A DNA stretch of 27,129 nucleotides, from IMG/VR virus record IMGVR_UViG_3300012005_000043, positions 1 to 27,129 of that record, one strand, 5' to 3'. The notes beneath the pieces are model-generated. The model did no database searches. It was not told the DNA's origin and worked only from the letters and a program-made list of their open reading frames with translations. Each line of letters opens with the position of its first letter. Position 1 is the first letter of the stretch. The stretch is from a virus. The position numbers were made by a program, and so were the translations under genes. This document shows, piece by piece, positions 1 to 5,812 of this stretch.

Positions 1-468
1 TATTAATTTGTTTTCTTTAGGGAAAAGTGTTTGATAAAAACTATAATCGAAACTAAGGGAAATAATATCTACTCCTAAATCTATTAATGCTTTATAACAG
101 TCAGTTATTTCTTGATAGTCTTTTCCTTGTACTACCCCTATAAATTTTGTAGGCAAATTTTTATACTCTTTTAAAAAATCTTCATAACCCCATACTGTCT
201 CTTTATAATTTTCAAGTACGTCTGGTACAATAGTATAAGTTGGAGAAAGTTTTTCTACCCATTTTGCAAACTTTTTCACATTATAGTGAGAGTTTAATTC
301 AAATACTGAGTTATCAAGAAATACTGTACGACCACTTAAAACACTTCTTCTATAATGATTATAATATTCAGGATGAGTTTCAAACAGATGTACAAGTGCG
401 TAACAGTAGTCATTAAACTTTAAACTCTCCTCTAGTAAACTTATTGGGCATTCATGCGATATTTGCAT
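1..468 (-). CDS. dpdA: DpdA-like DNA (TGT-family) guanine transglycosylase, partial
   Basis: This reading frame starts at an ATG (466-468) and stays open for 156 codons to the window edge, so the C-terminal part is missing. Visible motifs fit the tRNA-guanine transglycosylase fold as found in phage DpdA proteins: FLDNSVFEL early on, IVPDVLENYKET with an aspartate where the family has a catalytic or base-recognition one, then FIGVVQG, which matches the GVVQG loop of TGT enzymes. DpdA enzymes exchange guanine in DNA for a 7-deazaguanine base. The gene directly follows the gene at 469-768 and lies downstream of folE, queE and queD, which make the substrate. That context favours DNA over tRNA modification. 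The zinc site expected in the missing part cannot be checked, and subfamily assignment (DpdA1 or DpdA2) is not possible here. Confidence 0.72.
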   Translation of the reverse strand, partial: MQISHECPISLLEESLKFNDYCYALVHLFETHPEYYNHYRRSVLSGRTVFLDNSVFELNSHYNVKKFAKWVEKLSPTYTIVPDVLENYKETVWGYEDFLKEYKNLPTKFIGVVQGKDYQEITDCYKALIDLGVDIISLSFDYSFYQTLFPKENKLI

Positions 469-768
469 TTAGTAATTTATTTTTAGATAAGTGATAAGTG
501 ATTCTACAGTTTCTTTAAATGTTGTAACTGTTTTTGGTAATTCAAGTTCAAAGAACTCAACCTCTGTGGTATAGATAAATATAGAATATTTTTGTTCTTC
601 TTCTGGTTTTATTTCAAAAATTATCTTAAGATCTTTTATGTAGACTGTAAATTTGAGAGAAGATCCGTAATCTAAGGAATTTGCAAATGAAGTTAAATCC
701 TCAGTGTTCACTTCACCCTCCTCCTCTATTTTATAAACAATTGTGTCTATGTCTTTGAATATATCCAT
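469..768 (-). CDS. Unknown acidic small protein (99 aa)
   Basis: I do not recognise this protein. It is acidic, with runs such as KIEEEGE and KPEEEQ, and alternates short beta-like stretches (SLKFTVYIKDLKIIFEI) with a C-terminal helix (TFKETVESLITYLK). No cysteines, membrane segment or signal peptide are present. Its ATG abuts the stop codon of the MazG-like gene, and its own stop abuts the ATG of the DpdA-like gene, so it is translated as part of the deazaguanine/nucleotide operon. A role as an accessory or inhibitor-type protein is possible but nothing in the sequence shows it. Confidence 0.75.
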   Translation of the reverse strand: MDIFKDIDTIVYKIEEEGEVNTEDLTSFANSLDYGSSLKFTVYIKDLKIIFEIKPEEEQKYSIFIYTTEVEFFELELPKTVTTFKETVESLITYLKINY

Positions 769-1101
769 CTACCTGTTATCTCCACTTCCTGAAATTACAC
801 CTCTTAATTCTCTATCTCTACATTTTTTAATGTTCTCCATTGCAATAGTTTCAAAGTCAAGTCCTATATCTGAAAGGAATTTTGCAATATAGAATAATAC
901 ATCCCCTGTTTCTTTTCCTAATAGTTCTTTATCTTCTTCTGAAATAATTCCATTTTTATCTCTTACTATTTTTTTTATTTTCTCACTTATTTCGCCTGCT
1001 TCACCTAAGATGCCTAAGGTACTATACATTACTTCATTTATACCTGTAAGTTTAGTTATTGCAAGTTTTTGAACATTATTTTGATATTCGTTAAAGTTCA
1101 T
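769..1101 (-). CDS. MazG-like nucleotide pyrophosphohydrolase
   Basis: A single-domain, all-alpha NTP pyrophosphohydrolase of 110 residues, the usual size for MazG-like phage proteins. The metal-binding pattern is visible: E34-A-G-E37 in the first helix pair and E64-T-G-D67 in the second, followed by the helix DVLFYIAKFLSDIGL and a C-terminal GSGDNR, common in this family. Such enzymes hydrolyse (d)NTPs to monophosphate and pyrophosphate and may also act on ppGpp. It overlaps the HPRT gene upstream by 11 bases, implying coupled translation. In this operon it could clear an unwanted nucleotide or adjust the guanine nucleotide pool that feeds FolE. The substrate cannot be read from the sequence. 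Confidence 0.87.
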   Translation of the reverse strand: MNFNEYQNNVQKLAITKLTGINEVMYSTLGILGEAGEISEKIKKIVRDKNGIISEEDKELLGKETGDVLFYIAKFLSDIGLDFETIAMENIKKCRDRELRGVISGSGDNR

Positions 1102-1576
1102 ATATATCTGTTAAGTGTCTATTTTTTTGGTTATTATCAAGTCCGTACCCTACTAAAAATTTATCATCATTTACCTTAAATCCATAATAGTCTACTAAAT
1201 TTTCTGATCCTTCCCGTACTAATAATGAAACTACGAAAATATCTTCTACACCTTTCTTTAATAGTTCTATCATTATATTATTTAGAGTTACTCCAGTATC
1301 AATAATATCTTCAACTAATATTACTGTTTTCCCTTCAAAATTATTTTCAAGAAGATCAATTTTTAAAATTCCCCTTTCATTATTTTGATATGATTTAGCT
1401 TTTATAAATGCAACTTCACAATCAAGAGAAATTTTCTTTATTAAATCACTAAAGAACATAAAACTCCCGTTTAATATTCCTACCATGACTATGTCTTCAG
1501 AAGTAATTTTATTAAGTCCTTTTGCTATTAAAGATACTTTTTTGTTAATATCAGAGGAGGAAATTAGTTTTTTCAT
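1091..1576 (-). CDS. hpt: Hypoxanthine/guanine phosphoribosyltransferase
   Basis: Catalyses hypoxanthine or guanine plus PRPP to IMP or GMP. The 161-residue length is slightly below typical bacterial HPRT (about 175-185). The PRPP-binding motif is complete at residues 87-97 (LVEDIIDTGVT), preceded by the GILNGSFMF loop near residues 33-41 and a KAKSY segment, and followed by the C-terminal base-binding stretch FLVGYGLD and RHLTDIYEL. Its ATG overlaps the TGA of folE, and its 3' end overlaps the MazG-like gene. Salvage HPRTs are uncommon in phages. Beside a deazaguanine pathway and a base-exchanging transglycosylase, the attractive role is recycling the guanine set free by base exchange, but that is inference. 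Confidence 0.93.
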   Translation of the reverse strand: MKKLISSSDINKKVSLIAKGLNKITSEDIVMVGILNGSFMFFSDLIKKISLDCEVAFIKAKSYQNNERGILKIDLLENNFEGKTVILVEDIIDTGVTLNNIMIELLKKGVEDIFVVSLLVREGSENLVDYYGFKVNDDKFLVGYGLDNNQKNRHLTDIYEL

Positions 1577-2205
1577 TTTAAATCTCTTATAAAACTATAA
1601 AACTCATCTCTTGACTTATCATTATTATCCATAAATGCACCTGAAAGTTTTGAGGTTTTCATAGTAGAATTATGACCTATTCCCCTATTTGAGCAACAGG
1701 TGTGGTTTGCCTCTATCATGACCGCTACCCCTAGATTACCCTCACAAACTCTATTAATATGGTCATGGATTTGCATAGTTAAGTTTTCTTGAACCTGGGG
1801 TTTGCGGGCATGGTGGTCACAAATCCTATTAAGTTTAGATAAACCAATCACTTTCCCATCTTTACCAGGGAGGTACGCTACATGAGTAAATCCAGTAAAA
1901 GATAATAAATGGTGCGCACAAAGCGAAACTGTAGGAATTGCGAGCTGAGCCACCATTCCGTCATATTTATCTACATTTTCAAAACTTGTTATTTTAGGCT
2001 CAGGGTCATAGTTACCCTTACATAACTCATATACCATTGCCTTTATATAACGCTTTGGAGTATCCTGCATATTAGGGTCATGTTCCCAGTCATATCCAAG
2101 GTCCGACAAAACGGTACCGAAAGATTTTGATGCTTTCTCTATTATTTGTAGTTTTTCTTCCTCTGTTTTAGGAAAATTAGAATTAGATAGTTTCAGTTGT
2201 AGCAT
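1573..2205 (-). CDS. folE: GTP cyclohydrolase I
   Basis: Converts GTP to 7,8-dihydroneopterin triphosphate, the entry step of both folate and 7-deazaguanine synthesis. The 210-residue protein has the family's hallmarks: zinc ligands C96 and H99 in SLCAHHLLSF, a third ligand at C170 in NHTCCSNRG, the neighbouring catalytic histidines H98 and H168, and the substrate-binding GLSKLNRI and ARKPQVQENLT segments. The first 23 bases overlap the 3' end of the upstream unknown gene, and its TGA overlaps the HPRT start codon as ATGA. With queD and queE close by, it most likely supplies deazaguanine synthesis rather than folate; no other folate genes are seen. Confidence 0.96.
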   Translation of the reverse strand: MLQLKLSNSNFPKTEEEKLQIIEKASKSFGTVLSDLGYDWEHDPNMQDTPKRYIKAMVYELCKGNYDPEPKITSFENVDKYDGMVAQLAIPTVSLCAHHLLSFTGFTHVAYLPGKDGKVIGLSKLNRICDHHARKPQVQENLTMQIHDHINRVCEGNLGVAVMIEANHTCCSNRGIGHNSTMKTSKLSGAFMDNNDKSRDEFYSFIRDLK

Positions 2206-2626
2206 TTAAATATTTTTCTAAAATTTCGCCTTGTTGTTTTGCAATATCACCAGTCCAATCAATTTCATTAAAAGCTGGATGATGGCAATGTGGTACAAGT
2301 TTACAGTAGTACAAAGGTCTCGTTACACCCTTCTTCTTTTTTGGATCTTGTAATAATAATTCTGCCGGGGGACAGGCTGTTGCAAGTAGTAAACCTGATT
2401 GGCATAGTTTTACCAATTTTTCAAAGAATGTTTTACGGTTATTATCTGATAATAGGTAGTGGTACGTTTTCTTTACAGTTCCGTCCATTTCAATTGAATT
2501 CTCATAATTTGGTAGATGAGAATTGATAACCATTTGTGTTAGTGAATCTTCGGACAACATTTGCTCTTCTGAAAATGTTAGTTCGATGTAGTTAGTGGGT
2601 AAGTTTATATCTGTTTCTTCAGGCAT
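2183..2626 (-). CDS. Unknown Cys/His-containing protein in the deazaguanine operon (147 aa)
   Basis: I do not recognise this protein. The N-terminal 60 residues are acidic and polar. The middle (TFFEKLVKLCQSGLLLATAC) is more hydrophobic and may form a helix, but is too short and polar-flanked to call a membrane segment. The C-terminal half has a basic DPKKKKGVTRP loop and then YYCKLVPHCHHPAF, whose Cys/His cluster could bind a metal. It overlaps the upstream 66-residue gene by 22 bases and folE by 23 bases, so it is tightly coupled to the pathway genes. A role in deazaguanine chemistry or DNA modification is possible from position only. Confidence 0.72.
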   Translation of the reverse strand: MPEETDINLPTNYIELTFSEEQMLSEDSLTQMVINSHLPNYENSIEMDGTVKKTYHYLLSDNNRKTFFEKLVKLCQSGLLLATACPPAELLLQDPKKKKGVTRPLYYCKLVPHCHHPAFNEIDWTGDIAKQQGEILEKYLNATTETI

Positions 2627-2805
2627 AGTACTATCTGTTTTGAAAGGTTGTTACAAAGTTTGGTAATTTGTATAGTTATTTCTGTTGTGGTTTCCTTAGG
2701 TATATAAAGGTCGTAAAGTTTGGAGTCAATATCATAAACATACTTCCAATTATCTCCTACAATTTTTATCAAATCATTTTCAATTTTTATATCTAACTTT
2801 TTCAT
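2605..2805 (-). CDS. Unknown small protein (66 aa)
   Basis: A 66-residue protein of unknown function. It starts MKKLDIKIENDLIKIVGDNW, a beta-hairpin-like pattern, and ends in a predicted helix with two cysteines (ITKLCNNLSKQIVLCLKK). It starts 13 bases downstream of the queE stop and overlaps the next gene by 22 bases. Overlapping both ways with operon members supports it being a real gene, but its small size and lack of motifs leave room for doubt. Confidence 0.6.
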   Translation of the reverse strand: MKKLDIKIENDLIKIVGDNWKYVYDIDSKLYDLYIPKETTTEITIQITKLCNNLSKQIVLCLKKQI

Positions 2806-2818
2806 AACTTATTGATTA

Positions 2819-3685
2819 CTAAACGTTTAATGTCTTATCATACGCTGATATGTGCAAGCGGGTTAATCCTGTAAATCTATATTTTTTCGCCATTTCAAGT
2901 ACAAATTGAGTTCTCTCATGAAAATTTTCTCTGTCTACTAATGCAGGCATACAAACTACATTTTTAAGTGGTATATTAAAGGGGGTTACAAAATCACAAA
3001 ATAATTCTTTTATATCCTCTTCATTTGAAATTACAAACTTAAACTGATAATTATGATGTTCCATTATCCTTTTAATTGCTTCTGGAACTATTCTTTGCTT
3101 TTCAGTCATCCCTGAATTAGAAAGTTTTGGTGAGCAGTTAATTTGAGATAACCAACCAAATAAGTCTTCCTTTATATAAACTGTACCATTAGTTTCAATT
3201 TCATTAAAAGGGGTACAGGGTTTATTATCATATTCTTCATTACCAGTAACTCTATTATATTCCCATTCTGCAAAATAATTAATGAAATTAACAATAGATT
3301 CTTGATGTTTAACCATCGCTGGTTCACCCCCTGTCCAAATTATATGGACTATACCATCTAGTATATCTTCATAAATACCTTCTTCAATAAAACGGTCAAT
3401 TATATACTGGAATTCCTTATCTTCACCACGCCATGCCCATTGAGAAGTAGAATCACACGTCCAGGTTGCAAGTTTTTGTTCTTCAAGGTCTCCTATAAAT
3501 AACTCACCATCTGCAAGTGTTTTTTCTGTAATTAGCTTTTTAAGAAAACGGTTAGAAAAACCGCAGGTAAGGTTACATAATCCAAGACGGATAAAAAATG
3601 AAGGTACACCAGATGATTTACCTTCTCCCTGAACGCTAAAGAAATCTGAGGATATTAATAATTTATTTGGATCAATTTTACTCAT
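2819..3685 (-). CDS. queE: 7-carboxy-7-deazaguanine synthase, radical SAM
   Basis: Rearranges 6-carboxy-5,6,7,8-tetrahydropterin to 7-carboxy-7-deazaguanine (CDG). Family marks seen in the 288 residues are DFFSVQGEGKSSGVPSFFIRLG at the N-terminus, the radical SAM iron-sulfur cysteines C37 and C41 in CNLTC, a third cysteine C77 in WTCDS, the SAM-binding WTGGEPAM, IETNGT, and SPKLSNSG. The third cluster cysteine lies 35 residues after the second, instead of two as in the canonical CX3CX2C, so a loop is inserted within the cluster motif; QueE proteins with altered spacing are known. It is larger than many bacterial homologues (about 210-230). It lies between queD and folE, both pathway partners. 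Confidence 0.93.
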   Translation of the reverse strand: MSKIDPNKLLISSDFFSVQGEGKSSGVPSFFIRLGLCNLTCGFSNRFLKKLITEKTLADGELFIGDLEEQKLATWTCDSTSQWAWRGEDKEFQYIIDRFIEEGIYEDILDGIVHIIWTGGEPAMVKHQESIVNFINYFAEWEYNRVTGNEEYDNKPCTPFNEIETNGTVYIKEDLFGWLSQINCSPKLSNSGMTEKQRIVPEAIKRIMEHHNYQFKFVISNEEDIKELFCDFVTPFNIPLKNVVCMPALVDRENFHERTQFVLEMAKKYRFTGLTRLHISAYDKTLNV

Positions 3686-3688
3686 TAG

Positions 3689-3994
3689 TTATATTACTGT
3701 TATGTTCCACTTACTTTGAACCTTTCTCCGTATAGTTCTTTCTTTAGTACCTAGATCACGTTGCTTTTTTATAAAGTTATCCATTTTCTGGCGTTCGGGG
3801 GTAGGTATTTCAACCTCTAACTTTTTTATTTCAGACCGTGCAGTTTCAACTTCTTCATTAGTAGAATTAGTATTTTGAGCCGCTACTAATGCTTTTGTTA
3901 AGTTTTCGGCTGGATCTGTTTGGTTTTTATCAAACATTTTTACCCATTTTGCGGATTCACCATCCATTAAGTTATTAAAATTATTACTTGTCAT
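3689..3994 (-). CDS. Unknown small helical protein (101 aa)
   Basis: No family recognised. The N-terminal two-thirds is polar and rich in Asn, Thr, Glu and Lys with likely helices (ENLTKALVAAQ, EEVETARSEIKKLE). The C-terminus is strongly basic (KKQRDLGTKERTIRRKVQSK), which could contact nucleic acid or act as a helix-turn-helix-like tail. It has no cysteines or membrane segment. It starts 11 bases after the stop of the 93-residue gene and ends three bases before the queE ATG, so it belongs to the same transcript. Confidence 0.68.
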   Translation of the reverse strand: MTSNNFNNLMDGESAKWVKMFDKNQTDPAENLTKALVAAQNTNSTNEEVETARSEIKKLEVEIPTPERQKMDNFIKKQRDLGTKERTIRRKVQSKWNITVI

Positions 3995-4005
3995 AATTTA
4001 TTTTT

Positions 4006-4287
4006 TTATTTAAAACAATTTCTAAAAATCCCTTTATCCCAATCTACCACTAATTTTACTGTAGACTCATATTCATATTTAAAGCCTGTATCTTTAACTT
4101 TAAAGAGGTATTGCAGTTGTTCATTTATACAAAAACAACCAAGATCCATACCATCCTCAAGTATTACTGAAACAGAATCAAGTCCTTTATAATCAGGGTC
4201 TGGAAATATTTCATAAACAATCCCTACTAAATTATTGGGATTAAATTTATGGTCAACTTCGCAGATGGTACCGATTTTGAGGTTCAT
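4006..4287 (-). CDS. Unknown small beta-rich protein (93 aa)
   Basis: No family recognised. The alternating hydrophobic pattern (IGTICEVDHKFNPNNLVGIV, then DSVSVILEDGMDLGCFCI) suggests a small SH3-like beta barrel, as in several phage proteins that bind nucleic acid or partner proteins; this is only a pattern impression. Its ATG overlaps the TGA stop of queD (ATGA), which argues for translational coupling to the deazaguanine pathway. Confidence 0.7.
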   Translation of the reverse strand: MNLKIGTICEVDHKFNPNNLVGIVYEIFPDPDYKGLDSVSVILEDGMDLGCFCINEQLQYLFKVKDTGFKYEYESTVKLVVDWDKGIFRNCFK

Positions 4288-4832
4288 ATTTTACGGTCAT
4301 CATATTGTAAAACACCTTTATTATTAGAATATTCTTTTATTTCTTTTTTTCTAACACTTAACCAATTTTCTCTCTCATATTTTGAAATTGATTTTTTAGT
4401 ACAAGTAGTAGAACAATTTGGTGTTTCCCAGATTTTAACTTTATGAATTTTTAGTAAAGGGTAATTAGAAATTAATACCTCCATTGCTAAAAATACTTCT
4501 TTTGCAATATTTTCAACTGAAGGGTTGCAGTATTCATTTTCACCATTTAAAGACATTAACCAAAGTTTATTTTTTAAATCATTTATACACTTTATTAATA
4601 TAAAATCTTTTGGATTTAAAATCATACCATGGTCAAGAATATCATCTATCCATTGGCAACAAACCCTTTTTATTTCTTTAAAATCAATTGCATAACCAAT
4701 CTCTTCAGATTTTTCAAAAGAAAAAGAAAGTTTATATGAATAAAGATGTCCATGACAGTTAAAACATTTCATAGACTCATTCATAACCCTATGACCAGAA
4801 TCAAAACTGCCTTTACGTGTTATTATTTGCAT
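4284..4832 (-). CDS. queD: 6-carboxy-5,6,7,8-tetrahydropterin synthase
   Basis: Converts dihydroneopterin triphosphate, the product of FolE, to 6-carboxy-tetrahydropterin, the substrate of QueE. Members of the PTPS/QueD family carry three zinc histidines and a catalytic cysteine; here these are H14 (FDSGHRV), H27 and H29 (CHGHLY), and C23 four residues before the HGH. Other family signs are AIDFKEIK, LDHGMILN, NPSVENIAKEVF and the C-terminal IWETPNC glutamate. At 182 residues it is longer than most QueD proteins (about 120-140), mainly because of a charged C-terminal tail after about residue 150. A 15-base motif shared with two other sites lies 29 bases upstream of its ATG. Confidence 0.93.
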   Translation of the reverse strand: MQIITRKGSFDSGHRVMNESMKCFNCHGHLYSYKLSFSFEKSEEIGYAIDFKEIKRVCCQWIDDILDHGMILNPKDFILIKCINDLKNKLWLMSLNGENEYCNPSVENIAKEVFLAMEVLISNYPLLKIHKVKIWETPNCSTTCTKKSISKYERENWLSVRKKEIKEYSNNKGVLQYDDRKI

Positions 4833-4859
4833 ATCTAAAGTTAGATAAAATAGTTATAG

Positions 4860-4881
4860 ATAAAGAATTTATTTTAGATTT
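4860..4881. repeat. 22-base direct repeat, copy on the queD side of the endonuclease gene
   Basis: This stretch matches 5621-5642 in the same orientation at 21 of 22 positions. The two copies bracket the VSR-like endonuclease gene, and this copy covers its stop codon. The core 15 bases (AAAGAATTTATTTTA) occur a third time at 18342-18356. Possible explanations are duplication on insertion of the endonuclease gene, or a shared regulatory element. Confidence 0.7.
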
Positions 4882-5611
4882 ACAAATTATACTTATCAAT
4901 TGTTTTATTCATTGAGATTTGTAATTCCATCCATTTAATATCTTTTAATAATTCTACTTCATCAGTTAACATTGAGGTTTTAGTATTTCTTCTCCAATTC
5001 ATTAATTTACATTCTTCATATTTTGTTTTATCAACTACAATTAAAACTGGATTATCAGGATATGTTTGGGTTACCCAATCCATTTTCATATCAAATTCCC
5101 TCTTCCAATCTTCAAAAACATAACCACTAACCTCAACAAGTATATAATCTTCAATAATAAAATCTACTATTTTATATCTACCATTGAAAAGTTTATAAGG
5201 TATCTCTCTTGTAAATGAAATATTATTTTTCTTCAAAAATTTATAAAAAGAAACCTCCATTTGAGATCTAAAGGTTTCACCATCATATAAAACTTTGTTA
5301 TGGTAAAGTAATTTAGCGGGAGTTAATCTTTTTAATATTGAACTTTCAATATAGTTAGGGTTAGTTGGTCCACTTTGAAATCCATTTTTTATTTCATTCC
5401 TAGGTTTTTTAAAAAATTCTTCATAAGTTTTCCCTCTTTTATGACACCCTCTTGCTATTTTACAACCTGGGAACTTAACTATTCTACCACATCCACATTC
5501 ACAAGGTCTAAACTCCTTACATTCTTTACAATATATTGCTGTAGGGTAAGAAGTAATAAAATCCTTTTTACAAAGTATACAGTTCCTAACTTTTAAATCT
5601 AATTTTTTCAT
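4880..5611 (-). CDS. VSR-like PD-(D/E)XK homing endonuclease with N-terminal zinc fingers
   Basis: The N-terminal 60 residues hold metal-binding fingers: C11-x2-C14 with C28-x2-C31, then the CECGCG...GC...GCH pattern (C37, C39, C41, C50, H57) common in phage homing endonucleases. The second half resembles the very-short-patch-repair-like nuclease fold: E119 in RSQMEVSFYKFL, D150 in KIVDFII and E160 in ILVEVSGY form a plausible PD-(D/E)XK metal centre. Such free-standing enzymes (the I-Bth0305I type) spread by cutting unoccupied alleles. It lies between the zinc-ribbon gene and queD, flanked by near-identical direct repeats, as expected for an inserted mobile gene. It interrupts no recognised gene. 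It could instead be a repair nuclease. Confidence 0.78.
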   Translation of the reverse strand: MKKLDLKVRNCILCKKDFITSYPTAIYCKECKEFRPCECGCGRIVKFPGCKIARGCHKRGKTYEEFFKKPRNEIKNGFQSGPTNPNYIESSILKRLTPAKLLYHNKVLYDGETFRSQMEVSFYKFLKKNNISFTREIPYKLFNGRYKIVDFIIEDYILVEVSGYVFEDWKREFDMKMDWVTQTYPDNPVLIVVDKTKYEECKLMNWRRNTKTSMLTDEVELLKDIKWMELQISMNKTIDKYNL

Positions 5612-5620
5612 ACAATATTT

Positions 5621-5642
5621 ATAAAGAATTTATTTTATATTT
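5621..5642. repeat. 22-base direct repeat, copy on the RNR side of the endonuclease gene
   Basis: Partner of 4860-4881 (21 of 22 positions identical, same orientation). This copy covers the stop codon of the zinc-ribbon gene and lies 9 bases upstream of the endonuclease ATG. If the repeat arose by insertion, the ancestral order would have been zinc-ribbon, one repeat, queD. Confidence 0.7.
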
Positions 5643-5812
5643 TCGTATGAAATAGTATCAGACTCTGTAGTCGTAAAACTTTCTTGGCACTTTTTACAAA
5701 CATAAAACCACCATTTTAAAATTTTTCCTCTACTTTTTAAGTCCCTCTCTTCAAGTTCTACAGATTTACCACTACAAAAAGGACATTGCACTATTTCAAC
5801 TGGTTTCTCCAT
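5630..5812 (-). CDS. Small zinc-ribbon protein beside ribonucleotide reductase (60 aa)
   Basis: Two cysteine pairs, C10-x2-C13 (QCPFCSG) and C39-x2-C42 (VCKKCQ), separated by a charged and aromatic linker, form a typical zinc ribbon. The second knuckle continues ESFTTTES, which recalls the FTTFE after the zinc ribbon of NrdR, the repressor of ribonucleotide reductase genes, but the ATP-cone domain of NrdR is absent. MqsA/YgiT-type zinc ribbons look similar, so the resemblance is weak. Its ATG overlaps the TAA stop of the reductase by one base, so it is co-translated with it. A regulatory or DNA-binding role is possible; the function is unproven. Confidence 0.75.
   Translation of the reverse strand: MEKPVEIVQCPFCSGKSVELEERDLKSRGKILKWWFYVCKKCQESFTTTESDTISYENIK

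Noticed and set aside
2290-2526. Plus-strand reading frame of 78 codons, and similar ones at 6240-6443, 8872-9147, 11785-12054, 16257-16597, 17501-17851 and 17906-18142
   Set aside because: Each lies antisense to a well-supported minus-strand gene, has low-complexity or leucine/serine-rich composition and no recognisable motif.
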